From NCBI RefSeq assembly GCF_016469035.1, contig NZ_JAEHJZ010000025.1:41512-105511 (forward strand): a DNA stretch of 64,000 bases, in the 5' to 3' direction. Position numbers and translations under genes: made by a program. The notes below the pieces were generated by a model, which saw only the letters and a program-made list of their open reading frames with translations, was not told the origin of the DNA and made no database searches. The DNA comes from Gelidibacter salicanalis (GTDB lineage: Bacteria > Bacteroidota > Bacteroidia > Flavobacteriales > Flavobacteriaceae). Below are positions 1-8,903 of this stretch, piece after piece. The stretch's first letter is position 1, and every line of letters begins with the position of its first letter.

Positions 1-1
1 T

Positions 2-106
2 AACAGTATAAGCAGAGGGGTTTTAGATACCAGAGATCTGCTCTATTTTGTTAGTATTTCAATCTTTTTTATTGCTTTGACCCAATTCAACATTCAAAAA
101 ACATAA
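2..106 (+). CDS. gldF: GldF C-terminus (partial; ABC transporter permease)
   Basis: The first bases encode the last 34 residues of a protein running in from the left edge, ending in TAA at 104-106. The segment contains SRGVLDTRDLLYF followed by a hydrophobic stretch, the typical end of GldF/NosY-type ABC-2 permeases, where the last membrane helix follows an 'SRG-D-RD' turn. GldF works with GldA and GldG as the gliding-associated ABC transporter. gldG lies 482 bases downstream, which supports the call. Only the tail is visible, so nothing can be said about the full protein. Confidence 0.85.
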   Translation, partial: NSISRGVLDTRDLLYFVSISIFFIALTQFNIQKT

Positions 107-107
107 T

Positions 108-602
108 ATGATCATCACGCCATTCCTTGTTGTCCTTTTAATTATTGTATTTGTATTGACCTATCTGTTTGTAAATACAATCGATAAGCGGCTTTGGATT
201 ACCATTCCATTGAGCCTTATTTTAACGCCCTTCATTTATTTTTATGCGTTTTACCCGTTGATCAACATCTTTAGCAGCTATCACCACGAAAAATATTTTG
301 ATTCCGAAGTGTGGCACAAGAATCCTTCATTCCGTTACGAAATGTATGATAATATCATTGCAACAGATACCTTAGTGGGAATCTCCAAGCCAAAGATCAA
401 AGAACTTTTGGGCACCTATGAATGGTTGAGCTGGGATGATGAAAAAGATGGTCACGATGCCAACCGTTGGAATTACGGTCTGGGTATTTTACCAGGCGCT
501 TTTAACAGCAAATCTGAAGCGATGGAAGTTGTATTTGATAATGATACGGTCAGAGCGATAAACACCTATAAAATTACCCTTAAAGTAGATGCTAAAAAAT
601 AA
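108..602 (+). CDS. Small membrane protein between gldF and gldG (unknown)
   Basis: A 164-aa protein of unknown function. Two hydrophobic segments (about residues 4-23 and 30-50) suggest a membrane hairpin. They are followed by a soluble domain of about 110 residues. In that domain, a stretch reading 'LVGISKPKIKELLG', a Trp/Tyr-rich middle and a closing 'EVVFDNDTVRAI' resemble the layout of SmpA/BamE-type small domains; this is a pattern impression, not a confirmed match. The ATG comes one base after the gldF stop, and the last 14 bases overlap the start of gldG, so all three are almost certainly co-translated. In well-known flavobacterial genomes gldF and gldG are adjacent, so this is an extra member of the operon. 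The tight coupling makes it a believable real gene. Confidence 0.8.
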   Translation: MIITPFLVVLLIIVFVLTYLFVNTIDKRLWITIPLSLILTPFIYFYAFYPLINIFSSYHHEKYFDSEVWHKNPSFRYEMYDNIIATDTLVGISKPKIKELLGTYEWLSWDDEKDGHDANRWNYGLGILPGAFNSKSEAMEVVFDNDTVRAINTYKITLKVDAKK

Positions 603-2259
603 ATCCATTCTTATTAAAATTATGATGCTGTTTGTTGCACTGCTCGCTCTCAATTGGGGAGGCACAATGGTTTATAAACGGTTTGACCTGACCCAGAATA
701 AGAGGTATACACTTTCTCAATCGGCTTTGGCAACGGTTAAGCATGTTAAATCGCCCTTAATTGTAGATGTGTTTTTGGAAGGCAACTTCCCGTCAGAATT
801 TAGACGCTTAAGAAATGAAACTGAGCAATTGCTGGAGGAGTTTGCCTTAGACAATGATCAGATTATAGTTAATTTTATCAATCCGCAAGAAGATCAAAAG
901 TTACGCGACAACAATATTGAACAGTTGGTACAACGCGGTTTAGAACCTTTGCAATTGAGTGTCAATAACAATGGTAAGACCTCTCAAGAATTGATATTTC
1001 CGTGGGCATTGGCTAGTTATAATGATCAAACGGTTAAAATCCCTCTGATCAAAAATAAAATTGGGGCTTCACAACAAGAGTTGGTCACAAATTCCATTCA
1101 ACATTTAGAATATGCCTTTGCGGAAGGATTTCAGAAACTCGTCACCCCAAAGAGTAAAAAAATTGCCATTTTAAAAGGGAATGGTCAATTGGGCGACGCT
1201 TATGTGGCAGATTTCCTTCAGGCCATTAAAGAGCATTATTTTCTGGCGCCATTCACTCTAGATAGTGTGGCTACAAATGCAGAAGGCACTTTAAACAAAC
1301 TAAATACATTTGATTTGGTTATTTCTGCAAAACCTACCCAAGCATTTTCAGAAGCAGAAAAACTGGTATTGGACCAATACACCATGAATGGCGGAAAAAG
1401 TTTGTGGCTTACCGAAAGTATTTTGATGGATAAAGACAGCCTTTATAATGATGAAGGTCGCGGAATAGCCATGAGAAATGAACTCAATTTAAATGATTTC
1501 TTTTTTTCTTACGGTGTACGTATCAACCCCGTTATTGTAAATGATATGTTCTCTGCCCCTATCACCCTAGCAATGGGCGAAGGTAGTAATGCACAGTTTC
1601 AGCCTATAAAATGGCCATATTCGCCATTGGCAGCAGGTAATCCTGAACATCCAATAACCAGTAACTTAAATTTGGTGAAATTTGATTTCGCCAGCCAATT
1701 GGACACCTTGAAGAGTAGTACCAAAAAAACAATCCTTTTACAGAGTTCCAAACTCACAAAATTGGAAGGGGTTCCCAAAGAAATCTCTTTGGCAATCGTG
1801 ACGCAAGATCAAGATCCTGCCACCTTTACTCAAGGACCACAAACCTTGGCAGTGTTAATGGAAGGCGAATTTACGTCGGCTTACAAAAATCGAATTAAAC
1901 CCTTCACAATGGCGTCTTATAAAGACAGTAGTCCTAACACCAAAATGATTGTGATTGCGGATGGTGATGTGATTAAAAATGACGTTATCAAAAACAAACC
2001 TCAAGAATTGGGTTTTGACCGTTGGACAGGACAAAATTTTGGCAATAAAGAGTTTTTGACCAATGCCGTAAATTATCTTTTAAACGACGATGGTTTGTTG
2101 AATGTCAGAACCAAAGATATCAATATTGCATTTTTAGATGCTGAAGCTACGGCTGAGAATAAAACCCTGTGGCAAGTACTCACCATTGCGCTACCACTTT
2201 TACTTCTGGCCATTTTTGGTGTGGTCTTTACTTATATCAGACGTAAAAAATACGCTTAG
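589..2259 (+). CDS. gldG: Gliding motility ABC transporter component GldG
   Basis: This 556-aa protein is GldG, the auxiliary subunit of the GldA-GldF-GldG ABC transporter needed for gliding in Flavobacterium. It has an N-terminal membrane helix (about residues 9-27) and a long periplasmic region starting with the typical 'FDLTQNKRYTLSQ' segment. A C-terminal helix (about 525-547) is followed by a basic tail RRKK. Size and layout (helix, large extracytoplasmic domain, helix) fit the family. The start overlaps the preceding small gene by 14 bases, so expression is probably coupled to gldF. The next gene, dnaN, is 242 bases away and probably has its own promoter. Confidence 0.95.
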   Translation: MLKNKSILIKIMMLFVALLALNWGGTMVYKRFDLTQNKRYTLSQSALATVKHVKSPLIVDVFLEGNFPSEFRRLRNETEQLLEEFALDNDQIIVNFINPQEDQKLRDNNIEQLVQRGLEPLQLSVNNNGKTSQELIFPWALASYNDQTVKIPLIKNKIGASQQELVTNSIQHLEYAFAEGFQKLVTPKSKKIAILKGNGQLGDAYVADFLQAIKEHYFLAPFTLDSVATNAEGTLNKLNTFDLVISAKPTQAFSEAEKLVLDQYTMNGGKSLWLTESILMDKDSLYNDEGRGIAMRNELNLNDFFFSYGVRINPVIVNDMFSAPITLAMGEGSNAQFQPIKWPYSPLAAGNPEHPITSNLNLVKFDFASQLDTLKSSTKKTILLQSSKLTKLEGVPKEISLAIVTQDQDPATFTQGPQTLAVLMEGEFTSAYKNRIKPFTMASYKDSSPNTKMIVIADGDVIKNDVIKNKPQELGFDRWTGQNFGNKEFLTNAVNYLLNDDGLLNVRTKDINIAFLDAEATAENKTLWQVLTIALPLLLLAIFGVVFTYIRRKKYA

Positions 2260-2456
2260 AAAATTACCGTACTTTTTGTAAATTTGAATAAAATGACAAG
2301 GGAAGACTGAGTTTCATAGCGCATAAAAAAAGTGCAATTCCCCTAATTTTAACCACTGCGGAAATAATTTATGAAAAGCTTCAATGAAGCTCAACATATG
2401 CACAAACTGTTAATAAAATTGTATAAGTTAGGCCTACGAGTATCAGTTTAAACAAA

Positions 2457-2464
2457 TATATTTG
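2457..2464 (+). promoter_or_regulatory. Candidate -7 element for dnaN
   Basis: TATATTTG matches the Bacteroidota -7 consensus TAnnTTTG exactly and sits 37 bases before the dnaN ATG, leaving a plausible leader of about 30 bases. No TTG lies at the expected 17-23 base spacing upstream, so the -33 half is missing or weak. Inference from consensus only. Confidence 0.4.
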
Positions 2465-2501
2465 CTTTGTCTAATATCTAACATACAAAATAAACACATA
2501 C

Positions 2502-3620
2502 ATGAAGTTTATCGTATCAAGTACCTATTTACTCAAACAATTGCAAGTATTGGGAGGGGTCATAAACAACTCAAACACCTTACCTATTCTGGATAACTTT
2601 TTGTTTGAACTTAATGATTCAAAGCTCACTGTCTCCGCTAGTGACTTAGAGACCACCATGTCTTCTATTATCGATGTTGAGAGCACAAGTGTTGGGAGTA
2701 TAGCGTTGCCGGCACGTTTGCTATTGGACACTCTTAAAACGTTTCCTGAGCAACCCCTTACCTTTGTGGCAGAAGCTAATAATACGGTTGAAATCAGTTC
2801 CAATCATGGTAAATACGCTTTGGCGTATGTTGATGGCAATGAGTTCCCTAAAGCAGTAGCGCTAGAAAACCCTAGTACTACAACGATTATGGGCGATATT
2901 TTGGCAACAGCAATCAGCAAAACAATTTTTGCTGCAGGAAATGACGATCTACGCCCCGTAATGAGCGGCGTGTTTTTTCAGTTCTCTACTGAAGGACTGA
3001 CGTTTGTTGCCACTGACGCGCATAAATTAGTAAAATATACTCGGGAAGATGTGACTGCAAATCAGGTAGCCGAATTTATAATGCCCAAGAAACCGTTAAA
3101 TCTGTTAAAAGGGATTTTAGCCGGTAATGATGATGCGGTTACCATTGAATATAACGACTCCAACGCAAAATTTACTTTTGAAAATTCCGTGTTGGTATGT
3201 CGCTTGATTGACGGGAAATATCCTAATTACGAGGCGGTGATTCCTAAGGAAAATCCGAATAAATTGACCATTGACAGAAACCAATTCTTGAATTCTGTTA
3301 AGCGTGTTAGTATTTTCTCTAACAAAACCACCCATCAAATTCGATTAAAAATTGCGGGAGCTGAATTGAATATTTCTGCAGAAGATATTGACTACAGCAA
3401 TAAAGCAGAAGAGCGCCTAACATGTGATTACCAAGGTGATGATATGCAAATAGGATTCAACTCGCGTTTCTTAACAGAAATGTTGAACAATCTTGGTGCC
3501 AGTGAAGTACAACTGGAAATGAGTTTGCCAAATCGCGCAGGAATCTTAACACCTATTGATGGCTTAGATGAAGGTGAACGCGTTACCATGTTAGTAATGC
3601 CAGTGATGTTAAATAATTAG
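2502..3620 (+). CDS. dnaN: DNA polymerase III beta sliding clamp
   Basis: DnaN, 372 aa, the usual length for the ring-forming processivity clamp of the replicative polymerase. The N-terminus MKFIVSSTYLLKQLQVLGGVI and the NTLPILDNFLFEL segment are characteristic. Three similar domains of about 120 residues can be followed along the protein. The C-terminal half contains the 'DGKYPNYEAVIP' segment typical of clamps, and the chain ends in the conserved 'VMPVML' strand. The gene sits alone between gldG and a convergent minus-strand gene, with a clear terminator just after it. The ATG start fits the family N-terminus. Confidence 0.99.
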   Translation: MKFIVSSTYLLKQLQVLGGVINNSNTLPILDNFLFELNDSKLTVSASDLETTMSSIIDVESTSVGSIALPARLLLDTLKTFPEQPLTFVAEANNTVEISSNHGKYALAYVDGNEFPKAVALENPSTTTIMGDILATAISKTIFAAGNDDLRPVMSGVFFQFSTEGLTFVATDAHKLVKYTREDVTANQVAEFIMPKKPLNLLKGILAGNDDAVTIEYNDSNAKFTFENSVLVCRLIDGKYPNYEAVIPKENPNKLTIDRNQFLNSVKRVSIFSNKTTHQIRLKIAGAELNISAEDIDYSNKAEERLTCDYQGDDMQIGFNSRFLTEMLNNLGASEVQLEMSLPNRAGILTPIDGLDEGERVTMLVMPVMLNN

Positions 3621-3639
3621 AACGACATAATTGAATATA

Positions 3640-3672
3640 AAAAACGCCTACTCTAAAAAAGTAGGCGTTTTT
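3640..3672. terminator. Bidirectional intrinsic terminator after dnaN
   Basis: Perfect 12-bp inverted repeat AAAAACGCCTAC / GTAGGCGTTTTT around a 9-base loop. The A-run on the left and T-run on the right let it serve both dnaN (plus) and the convergent DUF4870-type gene (minus). Confidence 0.93.
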
Positions 3673-3690
3673 GCTTTATCTAATGATTGT

Positions 3691-4029
3691 TTAACTAATA
3701 AAATTAAAAGATAAAGGGTATGTAGGTGTTTCCCCATTGCTGGCTTTAATAGCATTTATAATAGGAAGCACTATGGCCATAATTCCCAACACTATAAATC
3801 CTAAAAGCCCAAGTCCGAATAATAAAATTAGGGGTACACAAATAATACAATAAACGATCAAACTCAATTGAAAGTTGATAATGTTTTTTCCGTGTTCCTC
3901 CATTTCATAGACTTTTTCCTTTTGTGTAACCCAAATGATCAAGGGCAGAATTAAACTTCCAAAACCTGTTACTAAGGTTACTAATTGACTTAAATGGGTA
4001 ATGACGATTAATTGTCTGTCTTCTCTCAT
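3691..4029 (-). CDS. DUF4870 domain-containing membrane protein
   Basis: A small membrane protein of about 112 aa. After a short N-terminus (MREDRQLIVITHLSQL) come a helix over a 'GSLILPLIIWVTQK' segment, a polar 'HGKNIINFQLSLIVY' stretch, and two further helices with the Gly/Leu-rich 'LILLFGLGLLGFIVLGIMAIVLPIINAIKA'. This order, with the charged 'Y-E-x-HG-x-x-I/A-x-NFQ' element between helices, is that of the DUF4870 (Tic20-like) family of unknown function. The ATG at 4029 is preferred. A longer reading from a TTG at 4080 adds 17 residues that do not look like the family. It stands alone, convergent with dnaN. Confidence 0.88.
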   Translation of the reverse strand: MREDRQLIVITHLSQLVTLVTGFGSLILPLIIWVTQKEKVYEMEEHGKNIINFQLSLIVYCIICVPLILLFGLGLLGFIVLGIMAIVLPIINAIKASNGETPTYPLSFNFIS

Positions 4030-4096
4030 GATGATTTGTTTTTTGATGATTGATGTATCTATATGACGTTCAACAATCAAAAATGTTACACAAATC

Positions 4097-6385
4097 TTAA
4101 AAGTGGTAGTTTAATGAAACGCCGCCATAATAATTCCGTGGATTTCCTGGGTAATAATATCGCGGTTCAGAATTATTAAAACCTGTAGCATTTATCAAAA
4201 TAGATGATGCGTATGTCGTGTCTGTCACATTATTCACTCCAAAATTCACTTTATATCCCAGCTTTTTAAATAGTTGACCGGAATATTTCAGTTTCAAATT
4301 TAAAAGGTTGTAACCATCACTGTACAAACTGTTGGCATCGTTCATAGGCATTTCTCCAACATATAAATGATTTAAAAATAAAGAGAGTTGCTTCCTATTG
4401 AAGGCAATTCCCGAGGCCACTGTTACCTTTGGAATGCCCGTAAGATCCTTTCCAGAATAATCAATATCCTCGTTTACAAAGTCTTTAAACTCATGCCAGT
4501 TAAAGGAGGCATTGACATAAGGCGATATATTAAAATCATCAGTGACTAGAAACTTAAAATTGGTTGAAACTTCCAAGCCTTGGTGTACGGTACGCCCTGC
4601 ATTTCTGCCAATATATTGATCGTCTCCTACGCGTTGGGCCACCAATAAATCTTTGATGTCTAAAATATAGTACGATGTTAATATATGCCAGCGTCGTTCA
4701 AAAAAGTAAGCTTCCGTTCCTAGTTCATAATTATAGCCCTTTTCTGGACTAATTTCAGGATTAACCATACCTTCCGGCGTTAAGGTCTCTTCCAAACTCG
4801 GATAATTGAACCCATAACTCACATTGGCAAAAAGTTGTTGCTGAGGATTGACTTGATAGGACAGGTTGACATTGGGCGCGATGATAGGGTCAAAATTCCT
4901 TGAAGCACTTTTATTTGCCTCTCCAAAGTTATACTTGTCTTGAAAACCGTAGGTTGCCTTGTTATAATTCACCCCAAATTGAAGGGTTAATTTTTCTGCT
5001 ATAGGAAGGGTCAAACTAGAAAATAGATTCATCTTTTTTCTGATTTCTTCGTTTTCACTCAGTAATTCACCTTCCAAACTTCCCTGATCGTTGTTAGTTG
5101 CATAAAGGTTCTCGATGGTTTTCCACTGATAGTCATCTTTAAACAGTTCTGTGCCAAAATCCCATGTGGCCTGTTGACCTAAAACGACAAACGTGGTGGT
5201 AAAAACGGATCGCAAGCCGAGGCCCTCAGTATATTCATCCAGAATATTAAATGGTCTGGGTTCATAATGGTCCGTATAGGTATAAAATAGGCTTGTGGTA
5301 TTCTGAAAGGTTTCAGAGAAATTATGGTTCAGACTCACGCCTGCCAAATTTTGTTTATCCGCTTCATATCCTTGGGCTTTAGACCAGGTGAAGGCTGCCT
5401 TTGATGGATTTTCCAAATAATCGGTCCTTCCAATGGAACTCGGAATTTGTGCCTGATAATTGGTGTGATTGAGCACGATTGACATTTGGGTTTTGTCGTT
5501 TAATTTATAACTCGAATTTACAAAATAGGAGTTTTTATTATACCGACTGTTATCGCGATACCCATTCTGTTCCAAATGGTCATAGGCCACATGCAGAGTA
5601 ATGTTTTTATCAGAATAGTCAGATGACATGCTGCTTTTAAACAATCCGTAAGAACCTACAGTGCTACTGTTTTTAACAGAAAGTCCTTGCGATTTGGCAT
5701 TTTTGGAATTTAACAATATCGTTCCGCCTAAATTGGTGCCGTATAATGTGGCTTTAGGACCTTTAATAACTTCTATGGATTGTAAATCTTCCGGATCGTA
5801 AACATCCAATGCTGTTTCGCCAACCCCATTGGTAATTGGGATTCCATTAAAATAGGCTTTAATTTTATTGGTACCATACAGCGTGCGTGAGCCCACACCC
5901 CTGATGGTGATTCGGTTGGTATTGATAGCGCCACTTTGAATGTAGACTCCTGCGGTTTGGTTTATAGCATTTACCAGCGCTACTGGACTTTGCTGATCTA
6001 TGGCCTCACTCCTAATAAAGTTGGTAGGAATAATCACTTCACTTTTTATTTCTGAAGGCGCCATGAGTACTATGGTTTTTAGCTCTTCAATAGTGACGGA
6101 ATCCTTTAGATGAAATACTTGATTGGCATCACGGAAGCGAAACGTTTCCGTTTGATAATGAGGATGCTCCAATTGAATCTCTAATGGAAGCTTCAACTGT
6201 TCGGGCAGTATAAATATACCTTCGTTATCTGTTTTTGAAATGACCCGATTCTCGTAAATTACAGCCACATTTTGAACCGGGCGTTGGAGTTCAGATTTAA
6301 CGATGCCTTTTGTGTGTTGTGCGTACAATACATTAAAAAAAACGGTTATGAACATCATAACCGCTTGTATCTTAAAAAATTTCAT
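4097..6385 (-). CDS. TonB-dependent outer-membrane receptor, possibly for PQQ
   Basis: A 762-aa receptor with signal peptide (to about residue 22, ending VLYAQ), a carboxypeptidase-regulatory-like beta domain (about 25-105), a plug domain (about 115-230, with 'VALVNAINQTAGVYIQSG' and 'RGVGSRTLYG'), and a 22-strand-type barrel ending in aromatic YHF. It is shorter than SusC proteins and has no SusD partner, so it is a classical small-molecule receptor. It starts 5 bases after the stop of the PQQ-type sugar dehydrogenase gene, so the two form one transcription unit. E. coli PqqU (YncD) imports pyrroloquinoline quinone, and this pairing suggests a similar role. That role is inferred from neighbourhood only; siderophore or vitamin uptake remain possible. 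Confidence 0.93.
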   Translation of the reverse strand: MKFFKIQAVMMFITVFFNVLYAQHTKGIVKSELQRPVQNVAVIYENRVISKTDNEGIFILPEQLKLPLEIQLEHPHYQTETFRFRDANQVFHLKDSVTIEELKTIVLMAPSEIKSEVIIPTNFIRSEAIDQQSPVALVNAINQTAGVYIQSGAINTNRITIRGVGSRTLYGTNKIKAYFNGIPITNGVGETALDVYDPEDLQSIEVIKGPKATLYGTNLGGTILLNSKNAKSQGLSVKNSSTVGSYGLFKSSMSSDYSDKNITLHVAYDHLEQNGYRDNSRYNKNSYFVNSSYKLNDKTQMSIVLNHTNYQAQIPSSIGRTDYLENPSKAAFTWSKAQGYEADKQNLAGVSLNHNFSETFQNTTSLFYTYTDHYEPRPFNILDEYTEGLGLRSVFTTTFVVLGQQATWDFGTELFKDDYQWKTIENLYATNNDQGSLEGELLSENEEIRKKMNLFSSLTLPIAEKLTLQFGVNYNKATYGFQDKYNFGEANKSASRNFDPIIAPNVNLSYQVNPQQQLFANVSYGFNYPSLEETLTPEGMVNPEISPEKGYNYELGTEAYFFERRWHILTSYYILDIKDLLVAQRVGDDQYIGRNAGRTVHQGLEVSTNFKFLVTDDFNISPYVNASFNWHEFKDFVNEDIDYSGKDLTGIPKVTVASGIAFNRKQLSLFLNHLYVGEMPMNDANSLYSDGYNLLNLKLKYSGQLFKKLGYKVNFGVNNVTDTTYASSILINATGFNNSEPRYYYPGNPRNYYGGVSLNYHF

Positions 6386-6390
6386 ATTCT

Positions 6391-7683
6391 CTATTGGGTC
6401 TTATAACTTACTTTCCAAATGGCGTTTCCAGAATCATCATTAACTAATAAATCGCCCTGTGGCGTTACAGTTACTGCTACTGGACGTCCGTATACATCAG
6501 TTCCTTCTTTATCGGCAATAAATCCTGTTAGGAAATCTTCAGGCTGTTTTGGTGTTCCATTTTCAAAAGGAATAAACACCACTTTATATCCTGACAATAC
6601 GGAACGATTCCAAGAGCCATGTTGGCCAACAAAAGCACCATTTCTATACTTTTCCGGGAAGGCTTTAGCATCGTAAAAGGTGAATCCTAACGAAGCGGTG
6701 TGTGGGCCTAGAGGTACATCAGGAACAATTGATTTTGCCACCATTTCAGGGGCTTTGCCTTCTAAGCGTGGGTCTTCAATCTGGCCAAAATAAGAATATG
6801 GCCATCCATAAAATCCACCTTCCTTAACACTTGTTGCATAATCAGGAACCAATTCGTCCCCAAGTTCATCACGTTCGTTGATTGCGGACCACAATTCGCC
6901 ATTGACAGGATTCCAATCCATACCAACCGGATTTCTCAATCCGCTTGCATATATCTTTTCATCAGAACCATCTAAATTAACCACCAAAATATTGGCGCGT
7001 CTTATTTCTTCCTCCATCCCGTGCTCGCCCACATTACTCGCCGAACCTACGGAAATATAGATTTTATCTTGAGCAGCATTGGTAATGATATTTCGGGTCC
7101 AATGGTTGTTATACCCACCAGCTGGTAGCGACAGAATTTTCTCGCCTTTTACATCTTTTAATGACGTCTGATTGGTTTTATAGGGATATTTATACAGTCC
7201 GTCCGTATTGGCTACGTAGAAAAAGTTATCAATGATCAACATGCCAAAAGGCTGATTAAGACCCTCAAGAAAGGTTTCCCGAACCTCAAATTTACCGTCA
7301 TTATTTTTATCTCGGAGTACGGAAATTTTACCGGATGATTTTCCTGTAGAAGCTTCACTCACAAATAAATCGCCATTGGGACCAAAATAAGACCAACGCG
7401 GATTATCAAAACCGTCCGCATATTTAGTTACGGTAAATCCTTCGGGTGCGGTTGGCAGGGTGTTTTCAGGCCAATCAACCAGAGTGTTTTGTTTTGCTAC
7501 GGATTCGGTTGCGTAGGGCGCGGCCAAAATTAATTCGCCAACAGCAGTCCTTACAGTATCGCCCGTGTGCACTTTTTGTTGTTGAACCTCATTGGTTTTT
7601 TCCATCTTCTTTTCTGTGTCCGATTTACAGGACGCCAGAAGGAACAGGCCAATAATACTAAATGTTTGAATGTATATTCTCAT
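6391..7683 (-). CDS. PQQ-dependent sugar dehydrogenase (sorbosone dehydrogenase family), lipoprotein
   Basis: A 430-aa protein of the glucose/sorbosone dehydrogenase beta-propeller family, oxidising a sugar with bound pyrroloquinoline quinone. The N-terminus carries a lipobox (FLLASC, Cys19), so it is a lipoprotein of the periplasm or outer membrane. Propeller repeats of the type 'GDLFVSEAS', 'NNHWTRNIITN', 'YASGLRNPVGMDWNP', 'GELWSAINERDELGDELVPDY' and 'GFYGWPYSYFG' are clear hallmarks, the last two contributing to the quinone pocket in this family. It ends with 'GDLLVNDDSGNAIWKVSY'. It is the first gene of a two-gene unit with the TonB receptor downstream. No PQQ synthesis gene is in the window. 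The precise substrate cannot be read from sequence. Confidence 0.92.
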   Translation of the reverse strand: MRIYIQTFSIIGLFLLASCKSDTEKKMEKTNEVQQQKVHTGDTVRTAVGELILAAPYATESVAKQNTLVDWPENTLPTAPEGFTVTKYADGFDNPRWSYFGPNGDLFVSEASTGKSSGKISVLRDKNNDGKFEVRETFLEGLNQPFGMLIIDNFFYVANTDGLYKYPYKTNQTSLKDVKGEKILSLPAGGYNNHWTRNIITNAAQDKIYISVGSASNVGEHGMEEEIRRANILVVNLDGSDEKIYASGLRNPVGMDWNPVNGELWSAINERDELGDELVPDYATSVKEGGFYGWPYSYFGQIEDPRLEGKAPEMVAKSIVPDVPLGPHTASLGFTFYDAKAFPEKYRNGAFVGQHGSWNRSVLSGYKVVFIPFENGTPKQPEDFLTGFIADKEGTDVYGRPVAVTVTPQGDLLVNDDSGNAIWKVSYKTQ

Positions 7684-7810
7684 AAAATTAGTTTTTCATA
7701 AAGTTAGGAATACTGGTATAAGTTCTGAACTCCATTAGATAAAATTGTAGCAGAGATGATCTTTTTTTTATTTGAAGTTTTTTAAACTTCATTACATAAG
7801 TCGTTGAAGA

Positions 7811-8815
7811 TTATTTTGTCGTCCCCCTTAAAATCAAATTTGTTTTAATGGTTTTGGTAACGTGTGTAGTGGTGTTTTTTTTATTTAATCGATCAATCAA
7901 GAGCTCGACGGTAGCCTTCCCAATATCCATGGTATGCTGAGATATTGTAGACAGTTTGGGATCCGTAAAGACAAGCACATTCTCATCAGAAAAACCAATA
8001 ATCGATAGGTCTTCTGGAACCTTAAAGCCTTTTTTTAAAGCTTTATGTAAGGCGACTACCCCAGAAGTATTGTCGATGGATAGGATGCCATCAACTTTTG
8101 GATTTGACATAAAAAGGTTTTCAATGCTTGCTTCCACATCATTATCTTTATTAACGTGGATGACGATTGGCGGTTGCTTATAATCGATATTTTCTTCCAA
8201 AGCTTTAAGATAGCCATTGGTTCTAAGTTTACCAACACTCAACTCCTCAATATCGCTTATAAGAACAATATGTTTACGCCCTTCACTTAACAAATGTTTG
8301 GTGGCTTCATAAGAAGCGCCAAAATCATCTATAATAACTTTATCGCAACTGAGATCAGCAACTCTGTCAAACAAAACAATAGGAATGTCCTGATCCAAAA
8401 TAAGTGAAATATGATCCGTAGAATTTTTTACTTGTGTCTCTTCTGCTATCGACATGATAAATCCGTCAACGCTACCATTAGACAATACCTGCAGACTCTG
8501 TTCTTCTTTTTCAAGTAATTCATTGGAAACACAGGTGATAATACTAAAACCTTGTCTCGAAGCTTCCTTTTCAATTGCATAGAGCGCTTTCGCAAAAAAA
8601 TGATTGAGCACATTTGGAATGATCACCCCAAACGTTTTTGTTTTGTTGCTTTTCAAACTCAAGGCCATTCGATTGGGCTGATAATTTAGATGTTTTGCCA
8701 ATTCCTTAACCCGCTGAATGGTATCCTTACTGATTTCTTCACTGTTATTTAAGGCTTTAGAAACCGTAGACACTGACACATTTAATTGTTCAGCTAATTG
8801 TTTGAGCGTTACCAT
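7811..8815 (-). CDS. LacI-family transcriptional regulator
   Basis: About 334 aa. The N-terminus 'VTLKQLAEQLNVSVSTVSKALNNSEEIS' is the LacI-type helix-turn-helix, followed by the hinge 'LNYQPNRMALSLKSNKTKTFGVIIP'. The rest is a periplasmic-binding-protein-like effector domain (about 60-334), including 'VDGFIMSIAEE', 'ILDQDIPIVLFDRV' and 'VDGILSIDNTSGVVAL'. The ATG at 8815 is preferred over an upstream TTG at 8827. The gene follows the small GH16 by 88 bases on the same strand, so it could be read through from the laminarin locus. It probably binds a sugar released from laminarin and represses or activates local genes, but no operator was identified. Confidence 0.96.
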   Translation of the reverse strand: MVTLKQLAEQLNVSVSTVSKALNNSEEISKDTIQRVKELAKHLNYQPNRMALSLKSNKTKTFGVIIPNVLNHFFAKALYAIEKEASRQGFSIITCVSNELLEKEEQSLQVLSNGSVDGFIMSIAEETQVKNSTDHISLILDQDIPIVLFDRVADLSCDKVIIDDFGASYEATKHLLSEGRKHIVLISDIEELSVGKLRTNGYLKALEENIDYKQPPIVIHVNKDNDVEASIENLFMSNPKVDGILSIDNTSGVVALHKALKKGFKVPEDLSIIGFSDENVLVFTDPKLSTISQHTMDIGKATVELLIDRLNKKNTTTHVTKTIKTNLILRGTTK

Positions 8816-8903
8816 GGATGTTTGCAATTAAAAAGAGTACAAGGGATAAAAATACACTCTTTTTATATAATAAGCTATGTTAGCACATGTATTAGTGTTT
8901 CAA

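Noticed and set aside
7773-7791. Inverted repeat TGAAGTTT/AAACTTCA considered as a terminator for the LacI gene
   Set aside because: Only AT-rich pairing and no T-run in the needed orientation; could be chance.
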